Shown here: positions 11,419 through 21,635 of the stretch, one piece after another
Position numbering within the stretch: position 1 is the stretch's first letter
How the letters are laid out: each line of letters opens with the position of its first letter
Assembly (NCBI GenBank): GCA_036936605.1
Contig: JAUPFV010000005.1
Coordinates: forward strand, 129,391,961 to 129,455,960
DNA length: 64,000 nucleotides
Source of the DNA: Limnanthes douglasii subsp. nivea
Taxonomy: Eukaryota > Streptophyta > Magnoliopsida > Brassicales > Limnanthaceae
Direction: 5' to 3'
The notes under the pieces: model-generated
Databases searched by the model: none
The model's input: the letters and a program-made list of their open reading frames with translations, nothing else
What the model was told of the DNA's origin: nothing
Program-made: the position numbers and the translations under genes

Positions 11419-11885
11419 GTGAAGAAGGCACGATACTAGCTACCAGACTGTCTTGGCTTTGAAAATCTTTAGTCAATTTTAGATTTTTTTTAGGGTAAAT
11501 GTGAAAGAAATCTTCTGAAAATTAGCATGAAATCTTAGTTTTGATGTTTACATTAGCTAATATATGCGTATATTCATCTGAAAAATAATTTTCAAAACAT
11601 CCTTCTAATTCTTAAATATTTCTTAAAAATCATCGTATCCATATTTTCTAACTTAATGTAATTACAATTTCTGAAATACATTAAGTATTATTTTTTATAA
11701 TAAAATGAAATCATTAAATTTTTCTCCAATAAAATAAATATTTAAAAATCGATCCCATTTAACTCGTAATAATTAAGCTCTTATCTGTAAATGGAGCTAA
11801 GAGGACACATGTGTCATTTTGTACTGATGCTTATAAAAAACCAGCAAAAGCAAAGGATAAAACGGATAACAACGACCCCTTATAA
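11419..11885 (-). other. Probable continuation of captured F3H upstream sequence
   Basis: AT-rich, without coding potential. If the retrocopy is removed, this segment joins directly to the F3H core promoter, so it is probably the distal F3H promoter. This follows from the nesting order, not from a recognised motif. Confidence 0.4.
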
Positions 11886-12219
11886 GGGGTTAAAATGTTG
11901 GGCCGGATAAGAGAAGGATTTGGGCTAATCGGGTTATTTTATTTAATTGGGTCGGGTTTAGGTTTCAAAATAAGGTAAAATGACGGATAAAAGTAAATTT
12001 TGTTTTTACTTTTTTTACTGTTGCCACATCAGCATCCTACGTGGATCGCTGGTGTGGTTGGTCAAAGGGTATTAAGGGTATAAAAGTTGGGCTGAAGTCG
12101 AAAAGGATGGTTTTATTCTGGTTTTGAAACATGAAGGATCGCTTTATTACAGCCTCAAAGGAAAGGGACTAACCTGTTACAAGTGGTAAACGTGAAGGAC
12201 GACGGGTGTTTTTTACCCT
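11886..12219 (-). repeat. Right terminal inverted repeat
   Basis: About 334 bp, ending TTTTTTACCCT. Its inner edge adjoins a small palindrome (CCCCTTATAAGGGG, 11876-11889). Confidence 0.93.
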
Positions 12220-12356
12220 ATAAACATATTTATTCCTTTTTACATTACATACCCTTCATATTTCTCATATGCTAAAATCAACCGTGCATATTAAATACAG
12301 ATCATTGTATTATATTATACCAATATTTCAGATAAATCCTACCCTTATCAGGAACA

Positions 12357-13049
12357 AGATCAACTCATATTAAATCTAGAGACGTCTTTAAGACTAGCTT
12401 TGCTAGAGTAGTAAACCAGTTTACCACGATATGTACAAAATCTTCAAAATCTAGCTAAAATTGGCACTATACCACTTGGTATACTTTAGGATCAGATATC
12501 CAGGGTTAAAGACAATCGGCAATGCACACAATAAAATAAAGGAAATAATCTTCATCAAAGTAATCATTCCTCAATTCTTTTGCAAAGACTGAGGATGGGA
12601 TCTAGTGATAAGGGCATATTTCAACACCACAACCAAAGCCGAGTAGCAACGGATGTACCTGCAGCTGACACTCTGGTCGATAGCCTTAGTCAATGCCCCT
12701 CTTTAGATGGCTTCTTCTGACCGATGGCCTCTCAGAAATCCCACCAATCGGTCGACATTACAATATAACCTTCATAATTAAAGCTCCAATAGGTACACTT
12801 AGACTGCATTACCACATGTAAATGAATGTATCAGGTTGTTACAGTCTTTTATGATCATGAAACCAATTAATTGTATGTACTAAATATAAATTGTTACAAC
12901 ATCCCATATATAAAGGAGACAAACTTATTAATAAAATCAATCTATAACATTTATATTACTTTTAATACTATTTACACTCATTATATATGGTTGTAATTGC
13001 TTTAACGAATCTTTTCCCCGTACCAATAATTAACTTTTTCATATAACAT
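12357..13049. other. Intergenic DNA between two gypsy remnants
   Basis: No coding similarity recognised. A somewhat GC-richer part at 12600-12760 has no identifiable origin. Confidence 0.45.
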
Positions 13050-13850
13050 CGGTCAAATATCATATTTTAATCTTTGTTGGGGCAGATAGATTTATGAAGA
13101 TGACACATTTTATACCATGTTCTGGGATCCATTATGCTTCTCAAATAGCAAACTTATTCTTCAAAGAAGTGGTGCATTTACATGAAATGCAAAGAACTAT
13201 TATCTCAGATCGAGACACCAAATTATGAGCCAGTTTTGGAAGAGGCTATGGGGACTAAAATGTTATTTACAACAACATTTCATTCCCAAACAAATGTTAT
13301 GGTAAAAATGTGAGCAATCGGTTGGGATGTTTACAATTCATTGAGTTTGTTTATAATCATGCTACCCACTCTACTACTAAACTGTATTTTTTTAAGTTAT
13401 GTATGAATTAAAGCCTTTGACTTTATTGGACTTATCTCTACTACCAGCATCAACGTATTCAGGCTAAGATGTTATAAACAAGGTTGAACTTTTTATAAAA
13501 TAGACAAGAAGGTTAAGGAGAAGATAGAAACGAAAATAGAGTAGTATAATCGTCAAGGACATAAATAACCCAAAAACTTAATCTTTAGACCTTGGATACA
13601 CATGAGACCCGAAAGATTCCACAAAAAAAGCTCTAAGCTTCTATCTCGTGGAGATGGTCCATTCAAAGTTTTGGAGTTAATCAATGATAATGCCTACAAA
13701 TTGGAGCTTCTATAAGATATGAACATTTCTACAAGTTTTAATGTTTTCTATTTATCTCCATTTGAGACAGATGAACCAAACAAATCTGATTGAAGACCAA
13801 TATGAGATCTTCAAAGTACCACTGATGGAATTGGTCGTATAACATGCTCA
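13050..13850 (+). pseudogene. Ty3/gypsy integrase remnant, plus strand
   Basis: Plus-strand frames give [20 protein letters not shown] and [15 protein letters not shown], the gypsy integrase core with its second catalytic Asp. Then comes the C-terminal GPY-like region: KLLSRGDGPFKVLELINDNA, YKLELL and FNVFYLSPFE. Stops and shifts interrupt it throughout. It is a different lineage and opposite strand from the 4.6-12.4 kb element. Confidence 0.8.
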
Positions 13851-14009
13851 AGAGAAAATATATTTTGCTTAAAGTTCAACAAGGTTGTGGAGAGCCTTAT
13901 AAGTCGAATGGAAAATCAATCAACTTATAGTTTAGCTACTACCCATTAAATGTCTTTAATTGGAGAAACTAATGTGAAACGTTTTTTAAAATTTGCACCA
14001 ACAAGAGTT

Positions 14010-14340
14010 CAAAATGATATTAATAAGTTTGAAAGATAGTTAGGGAGATATATTATCTATTTATTATCTAAAATTTACTTTTTAAATCTTTATATTCGGT
14101 TTTATTATAGTTAAGAAGAATTATTGGATATTTATTATCCAAGATTTACTCTTTCTCTATTTCAATTCCTTACACTCATTTAATTCTCTTTTAGAAGAGT
14201 TAAAGATAATTATTTTGTTTCTTTTATTGGTTTTTTTATATAGCTGTATATAAAGCCTAGATATGCGTAATAGTTAGATTCATTCAAGTAATAAAAAAAT
14301 ATTTTATTCAAATTATATGTCCGAAACAAATTTAGTTTCT
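14010..14340 (+). repeat. Possible 3' LTR of the plus-strand gypsy remnant
   Basis: Follows the integrase remnant at the expected distance and contains TATATAAAGCC (14247-14257) as a possible LTR TATA box. There is no second copy in the window to confirm it. Confidence 0.3.
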
Positions 14341-16170
14341 ATTTATCAAATGTTTTCCATCTCATTTGTGCCACATTTTAATCTCTTATTTTTCTATCAT
14401 TTTCATCTATCTGATTTCTTTTGTGAGGGTTTTCCAAACAACATCGAGTTAAACTAAGACTTCATTTACTGCTATACGCATCATCCAAGTTGCAAACTTC
14501 TACGGACCACACCGCTTCCGTGCTTCTATCAAATAACATTAATATTATAAAATGATAAAAAAAACGCTGATAAAATATAATAAACTTGAATTAAAATTTG
14601 TTTTCATTTGAAACAATAAAAATATACAGTTAGAAAAAATATTTATGTAAAATTTCTAAAAGAATAATAATTATATATATGAAGAGATAAATTTGATATC
14701 AATGTATATAGGAATTTGGTAGCTTAAATTATGTCACTAATATAATTATCCATATTTCTTTTACTTCAGTGTAAATAAATATTATTAGAAAATTAAAATA
14801 AAATGACTCACAAAAAGGTATATATGATGCAGTAGTATTACCATTAAAGTCAAAAACCATAACCAGATAGTGGGGTAATGCTATTGTGTTGGTTTGGCCT
14901 GTATTTTATCATGAATAAGTAAATATGTATAAAGATATGTTATTGATGTAACATATATTAAACTAATTTATTGACTCCACAAATTTTGTTATGTGATGAT
15001 ATCATTTTAGATGAAAGATTCATGCTGACCCTCAAAACAATTATTTGAACTTAGAATTCCATATTTTCCATAATTTACTTTAATGTAAATGGCTCAATCT
15101 CAATTATCTATATTTTAGGTCATGAAATTCGATATATAATATTTACAATTGTAAGCAATTTATTTAATCAGGTGACTTGTCTTTGTAACATAAACTTTAT
15201 GCAATCAATCAGGTGTTCCCACCTTTTACTTATATTCTAGTAAAGCAAGCTTAATTCACTTTCAAGAATTATATGTTTTCTAAAGGTATTTGTAATTATA
15301 CCTAGTTTTAAATCAGTTCATAGTTACTAATATTGGGGCTATTTTAGTCAACCCATCTAGGTCTTAAATTTTAGTTTATTGTTATAAGATAAAAAAAAAA
15401 TGAGGTAAAAACATTTTTTTATATATCTTGTTTTATATTAAAAAAAATATTTAAATATTTAATTAATAATAACTCTATAAATATTACCTTTTTAATGTAT
15501 ACTAATCTTAAAATAGGACTTACAACATCCAATTGATTCAAAACAAAGATTATACTTAATTATCAAGTTCTTTTTTTGTTTTTTATTAATAATTAATTAA
15601 ACATCAAAATGACGATTAGACTTTAACATAATTAATAACAATAATAATAAGATATAAACTATTTAAAAGGAAGGACGGTAATCCCAAAATGAAACCAAGC
15701 AAAACAAAATCTTTGTGACCATTTTATAATTCAGCTTCCACTCAAATTAACATTTATTGTGAGATTTGTTTTTGGGTTAGATGTCCTAACACATTCAAAA
15801 AGTTGATGTGTGTCGTATATCTTCACGCTTTTGAAATATATCCCACCAAAAACAACATTATTTTCAAACTATTTAGTGCGTTAAAAATTCAAAACTTGTT
15901 CATAATAATTATTATTATTTTCTTTTTTTGTCGCATTATTATTATTTTCTTTTCTTTGCCGCATTATTATTATTTTCTTTTTTCCTGTCGTCGTTATTCA
16001 ACGGGATGACGCAATAGCTTGTAAATCAACTTCAGAAGATAAACTACAAAAAGTGACAGATTCAGACAAAAAAACGTTTGTAAAGGGAATCAAATTCATA
16101 ACTACTGATAACAAGCTATGCTTACTCCACCAACTCGGCTACTGATAAAGTGTTTATGCCTTTATTCATA
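14341..16170. other. AT-rich intergenic DNA
   Basis: No gene recognised. At 15904-15985 a roughly 34-bp unit (CGCATTATTATTATTTTCTT) occurs about three times. Confidence 0.6.
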
Positions 16171-16174
16171 TCTA

Positions 16175-16181
<7 letters not shown>

Positions 16182-16221
<40 letters not shown>
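16182..16221. repeat. TA microsatellite
   Basis: About twenty uninterrupted TA units. Confidence 0.95.
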
Positions 16222-16225
<4 letters not shown>

Positions 16226-16400
16226 TTTGGTCAATAATTTTTATATTTTTGGATTCGAATGATCTTTTAACTTTGGTTGGTCAACACATTTTATATTTTG
16301 GATCTGAGGGATCTTTCAACTTTGGATGGTCAATAAATTTTATACTTTTAGATTTAAAGGATCTTCCACCTTCTGTTAGTTAACTGTTTTTATATTTTTG
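16222..16400. repeat. Three imperfect ~58-bp repeats beside the TA tract
   Basis: The pattern TTTATATTTTTGGATT, GGATCTTTCAACTTTGG, TGGTCAAT recurs three times with substitutions. Confidence 0.75.
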
Positions 16401-16555
16401 CAGTTTTATAATACATAAGGCATTTAGGTTATCTTCGTATTAAAAACTAGTCACTTTAAGATAGACAAAAGTGAGACACAACAAGAACATTCTGAATACA
16501 AAACGCCTTGATTAAAGGACTTCCAAAACAAAAAAGGAAAAAAAAGATGGTCATT

Positions 16556-18780
16556 ACTCTGAAGCTTCAGGATCACTGTCAGTAAGGACTACGTCTGAAT
16601 AACCTTTGCAGTCTCCTTCCTCAGATTATTCATTTGATTATTTATTCGATTTTTTATCTAATGATCCCTCGTTGCTTCGACTATCATCTTCGTACGAAAT
16701 GTTCGGAGGATGATCCACATCGGGAATTACTTTCCAATACAAGCCTAATTTCAAATTAGGGAACATTTTGTGAAGGTCGAGAATTGGCAGAGATTTGGCC
16801 CCGGTTTTTTAGTTAGCTAACTTTTACAAGTAGCCTTGAGCATAGGATTTCACTACGGCCGCTTTATATTTTTCAGCTTGCGCTTTAAAGGTAGTTAAGG
16901 CAGCAACTCAGTCTTCCTTATATTTAGCTTTAAATCAAGTGAGCTTTTGAATAGCTTTATCTCTTACCCTCTCGGATTTTACAACGGTTGCCTCTAGCTC
17001 ATCTGTTCTTTTAAAGTGAAGGTCCATAATAAATTTGTATACTCTATCTTGCGCTTGCATCTCCTTATATTAATAATTAAGTTCTTTTCGATGAGTTTTC
17101 CCATTTTTTGAGATCTTTTGGAGTAGTACGAGCTCATATTTTAGCTTTGTTGTCAAGGAAATGATGATCCGAGGACAATCGATTAACCACCTCGACCAGT
17201 TGTTCCAAAACCTTGTTATTTTCCTCAAGCTTTGATATCCAGAAATCTTCTCTTTTTTTGCCACCGGTTTGACCTTTTAACTTGGGCACGGTTTTTCTCT
17301 ATTTCAAGACCCGGGTGATTTTATTTTCTTTATCAATTGTCAGGTTGGCATCAACCACCTCGGTCACTTGTTCGATTTTAGTGGCATCAATCTTGGGTTT
17401 TTCATAGCAGGCCCTCCTGTAATTTCTTTCTTCATCCTGTGATTGGGAATCATCTTCAATATAAACAGAGCAAATTACCTTTGCACGTCCATATTATTGG
17501 AAGTCGCCTTGGGTTATTTTTCTTCAAATGAGACCGACCATTTTTCCAAGCGCCGCTAATAAAGAAAAATTGTTATTTCTAGGTTTTGATTGCCTCTAGC
17601 AGATTGTTAACAATATTATAGTTATTTCTAATTATGACTTAGAAGAATGGAGTTGGGGATTCTTGTACAGTGTAGTTATAGAACGAACTCTTCTATCGAT
17701 ATTGGAATTTGGGAAAAGTATGAGGTCATGATGCAGGATATTAGTATGAACTACGCGTTAGGACTGGCTTGGTTGGGATGCAACCCTACTAGTTCGAAGT
17801 TCCGGGTAATTGAAGGGTCCATGGGCAAACAAAGCCCCCAATTTAAGACTTCGAGAAAAACTACTAGCTCATGCTTTCTTACGGAGAGTGGTGTTTCTCT
17901 AGTGCTAGGAAGGCGTATGGAAATAGATTTTGGGATCCCCCAACGTGTCTTCTGATCTGGGCCTTCATCTTCCGCATAATGATGGTGCTTACAAGTTTAT
18001 AACTAGATAAGATATTTTGTCAAGACCACAAAGGTTACTCCCGAAAACCTTAGATATCTCTGAGGAGCGCGCATTATCGTGTCATCCTTTGGAAGGTCTT
18101 AATCAGCAGTTGGTTCTTTACCCTCTGTTTGGTTTTTGATGTTTTCGAGCTCCTCAACCAAGTGCCTCGGAGTGTTGAAGGAAGATTTTTCAACCCCGAG
18201 CCTAGCGGTTGTGTTGGGAATGGTCCGTTGAGCAACATGGATTGGCTTAACTCCTTCATTCGTCCCCTCAGACTTCGTTAATCCCTTGGGGAATAGGGGA
18301 GTATTAAAGGATACTTTGATATGTTGTGAATTACCCTTGGGAAAATCTTTGGAGTCGGAATCGCCTATCGGTAGAAAACACGATTTCTAGGGGGTTCCTT
18401 ATAACGAGCTTCGGGTAAAAACTTGGGTGTCTGTGGTAAAAGATTTGGGAGCTTGAGGTAAAGATTGGGACGCTGGTGTGGTTTTGGCCGTTTTGAAAGC
18501 TTCATATTTCTTGGGTAAGGGTTTTGCGTTTTCTGGTAAAGATCATACCAGACCGGAGGCAGACGGTGGGGCTACTTCAGGTTGTTTCTTGTTTAGGTCA
18601 AAGTTACTGTATGTGAAAACAGGGTGATTGTTTTAAGTGAGTCGTCTATTATCCCTGCAACTCTCCTTTCCTCGACTCTAGTAGCTATCAAAAACCAATC
18701 AAGAGCGTTAAACTTGGTTAACATAAAGAGTGGCACTTCGGAGGTGGTTGTCGCAACGATGAAGACTTTCTCTCTCTAAA
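16556..18780 (-). pseudogene. Gag-like/gypsy-type transposon protein remnant, copy C
   Basis: Minus-strand frames read from about 18780: a Pro/Lys-rich N-terminus, then at about 17950-17650 WGIPKSISIRLPSTRETPLS, HELVVFLEVLNWGLCLPMDP and GLHPNQASPNA. A predicted coiled coil follows (about 17260-16860: KRTDELEATVVKSERVRDKA), then MFPNLKLGLYWKVIPDVDHP and an acidic end SDPEASE with stop at 16556. Several stops and shifts. It has the same architecture as the copies at 53.3-57.0 and 60.5-63.4 kb but lies on the other strand. Confidence 0.75.
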
Positions 18781-20016
18781 AATCGGAGGTAGGTTTACAC
18801 TCTCTCTCTAGAAATATTTTGATGAAGAATACATGCGGAAGTGGAAGAGACGTTATCATATGGGAGAACAATAGTCTCAATACCAAATTCTCAAGAAACC
18901 TAGCCCGAGTATTATTACGACACATGTAACGGGTTGTGCAAACACAATATTAACTAATTTGTATCGGTACCAAACATATCTGACCCGACGTTCCACAACG
19001 CTTACTTCGATATCCTTTAGCTAAATTATCCGGGTATGTGTCACGCATTAATCTGAAGCAGTGCCAATACTAGTCTTTCCTGAGAGTTTCACAAAAACTA
19101 AAGAGGTTACTAATAAGGGTGTGATTTATCCGAACCACAGACCGGATCGACAAGATATTAGCCTAATTTTATTTTTTATATGTATGATAAAACAATCTCA
19201 ACAACTCGGTCACGTTGAGAATATATTATGCAAGTAACAAATAGGTCAACATATGGCCTTTAAACTTACTGTCATTACTATATAACGTAATATTTATCTT
19301 TTGGAAGGATGAACGATTATTATTATATTAAACCCTTCTAACAACATCTCTATAAAAACAAACTCACGTTCTTTTCTCTCTAACATCATTTTCAATTCAA
19401 TTATTTGAGATTTTGGTGAATGTGGTTAGGCATATTTTCTTTTAAATTTAAAAGTGTGGAATGAAAAATATATAAAATTAATTATTCAAAATAAACATAA
19501 TCTAATTTAAAACCTAGTATTTTAGTTAGATTGAAGGGAGATATAGCGAACATCTAAAACACTATAAGAACTCCGATAATTTTGATTTTTTTATCCCGTA
19601 TAAGTTTTTACTATACTTTATTTTTCTAATTTTCTACTATCCCTTAATTTTAGATGGTTTGTTTATGTCGAATGTTTTACAAATTATATTAAATAATATT
19701 TTCATAAATTAATTTTAATATTAAAAATTTAAAGGTTGGAACATTTGAGTTAGGTATATAATTTTTCTCTTATTTCCAAAACCCATTTGACCTTTATTAA
19801 TAAAACTTTAAAGTTACCGGGCTTGCATACAAGCTTTGAAGCTCTCACAGAAAAACGGAAATGAAATAAAGACCCCGTCATTGTCTTCAACCTAACACCA
19901 TTCTTGACAAACCAAATCAGCCCAGCATTAATTACAAGTCTCCAAGTTCCTGAACTATTTCTATCGTCATAGCTTCATAGCTAAAAGCCTTAATGTATCA
20001 AACCCCTCAATTTCCT
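18781..20016. other. Intergenic DNA, nothing recognised
   Basis: AT-rich, especially 19440-19760. No coding similarity. Confidence 0.5.
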
Positions 20017-20676
20017 TCAGAGTACCTTGACGTAACCTAATCCAATGCTCTCGAGGAAGACAATTTCTCTTAAATGATTAGGAGCAGAATTGTGGTTGAA
20101 TCTTAAGTTTTCTTTTACCTGCAACGTATGCTTAGCCACCCAATTTGCAGCCTCGTTCTGCTCCCGGAATCTATGTTTGATCGTCATTTCAGGGTTTATA
20201 AATTTCCTGTCGTAACCTAAGAGCGGATCCAAGAACCAGATTGACTTGCCGCTTCCAATCAGATATACCAGTGTGCTAGAATCCACTTCAATGTCTAACT
20301 TCGAAATGTTTAGAGTTTTGCATAAGAGTAACCCGTCAAATAGAGCTCTAGATTCTGCTACCATTGTTGAGTTCTTCCCGTAAGTTCTCTTGAAACCTTC
20401 GATTATGGTGCCCTTATGATTTCTTATCACACCTCTGTCATTGGGCTCGCCTGATGCTCCAGTGTTCAAATCATAGATTGAGCTTAGAAGTAGACCATTT
20501 GCTAAACATTGCAATCCAAGGAGTATGCTATATTGATATCCTTCCCCCGAATGTTTTTTTAAAGAAGATTCGAGTTGCTTAGCCCAATTATAATTTGAGT
20601 CACATAATCGATCAAAAATGCTAGAGTTGTGTGAATTTTCTGATGCTTCTTCGGATTCCTTGCTTCCCAAATTGAC
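20017..20676 (-). pseudogene. RNase H-like (RVT_3 type) ORF, likely LINE remnant
   Basis: An open 219-codon frame. The RNase H fold is seen as DLNTGASGEPNDRGVIRNHK, MVAESRALFDGLLLCKTLNI, KLDIEVDSSTLVYLI and FREQNEAANWVAKH, with acidic residues at the three usual positions. The first Asp motif, usually Asp-Gly-Ala, is Asn-Thr-Gly-Ala. The first in-frame Met is about residue 106, inside the domain, so the frame has no usable start. Plant LINEs end in such a domain, and free-standing copies are common; I favour a 5'-truncated LINE tail. It lies about 1 kb beyond the VPS13 stop, on the same strand. Confidence 0.65.
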
Positions 20677-20679
20677 CAA

Positions 20680-21635
20680 GTTATAATTACAAAAATAATC
20701 GATCTTATACCGCAGAATTTAGTCGAAGTGGTATATAATTAATTATATCACTAATTTATCATTCTATTGCAAACAATTTGATTTTAAAATTATTGTAAAA
20801 GAAATTATTTAATGGGTTCAAAGTTCTATTTTGATCCTCCTAATATATATTAGTTGCATACTAAACATAAGTTTTATACATATTATTTATATTTATGGTC
20901 AATAGAGCTCCAAATGGTCGCTAGCTATAAATATAAAATATTACCCTACTTGAACCCAAAAAAAAGATTATCTTATAGTAGTTCTTTTCCTTCTCTAATA
21001 ATCTTCTCTCTCTATATTAACTCTCTAACCAATACTTCTTTCTCTATATTAACTCTCTAACCAATTGGTATAAACCAAACCCGGATTCATCGTCACCAAT
21101 TCGTAAAAACCAAACCCGGACTCATCACTGTTCAAGTCTGTACCCGAAAGTCAGTTTTCAAACTAAACTACATGTTATTCAGAGTCGCTTTTAGACCGAG
21201 CTACAATTCAATGTCTATTCAAAGAGCAACTAGCACACCTCCCCTCGAAAAATGACTATTCAAAAAGGTCGGCTCACAAAGCCCCTGATTATTCTCTCAC
21301 TCCAACTTAGTTAGAAGGGATGGGATTCAATAAAATATGATTCATATATAATGTATTAATATGCTTTAATCATTGATTGTAATCGCCAATTAATTGATAA
21401 TTAATCATGAAATTTCAAATTATTACGAAGTAATCATACTAAATGTGATGTCAGTCAATCATCCAGATGACATTTTGTTGTATGCTTGGTATACCACTTA
21501 GAGGTGAATTTTAGCAACAACTCTCAACTTAAATTCTTAAAGAGCAAAATCACATAAGTGGAGCGTTAGTTCATTAAAGAATTACAGACAGAAAACTTTG
21601 AATTTACAAAAAGGAAAGCAACCCAAAAAGGCTAT
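20680..21635. other. VPS13 3' flank
   Basis: No gene. Small local duplications: CTCTATATTAACTCTCTAAC (around 21010 and 21040) and AAACCAAACCCGGA (21074 and 21107). The VPS13 3' UTR must lie at the upper end. Confidence 0.5.

Larger units (their letters stand above)
10105..12219 (-). mobile_element. TIR transposon carrying captured host gene sequence (Pack-MULE-like)
   Basis: Long inverted repeats (10105-10426 and 11886-12219) begin AGGGTAAAAAACACC and are flanked by a perfect 8-bp duplication ATAAACAT (10097-10104 and 12220-12227). No transposase is present. The interior, 10427-11885, is host-derived on the minus strand: F3H upstream region and first-exon fragment, with an ATP synthase delta-prime retrocopy nested in it. 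Long TIRs with captured gene pieces are typical of Pack-MULEs; the 8-bp duplication also fits hAT. The superfamily is left open. Confidence 0.9.
4577..12356 (-). mobile_element. Degenerate Ty3/gypsy retrotransposon with two LTRs, minus strand
   Basis: Two related segments of about 400 bp, at roughly 4577-4993 and 9856-12356 (the second interrupted by a 2.1-kb insertion), share long blocks: GGTCTAAGATATTTTT, TTTCTCATATGCTAAAATCA and GATAAATCCTAC. Between them, on the minus strand, lie fragments in the gypsy order: protease-like, reverse transcriptase, RNase H, spacer. The gag-to-RT part lies at higher coordinates, so the right LTR is the 5' LTR. Every domain carries stops or shifts. Edges are approximate, and no matching target duplication was found. 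Confidence 0.8.
9856..12356 (-). repeat. 5' LTR of gypsy element, split by the TIR element at 10105-12219
   Basis: LTR sequence runs from about 9856 to 10104 and resumes at 12220-12356. Joining these two parts around one copy of the 8-bp target duplication restores colinearity with the other LTR, which shows that the TIR element inserted into an existing LTR. Confidence 0.75.

Noticed and set aside
11232..11462. Cys-rich plus-strand frame
   Set aside because: Antisense of the ATP synthase delta-prime retrocopy.
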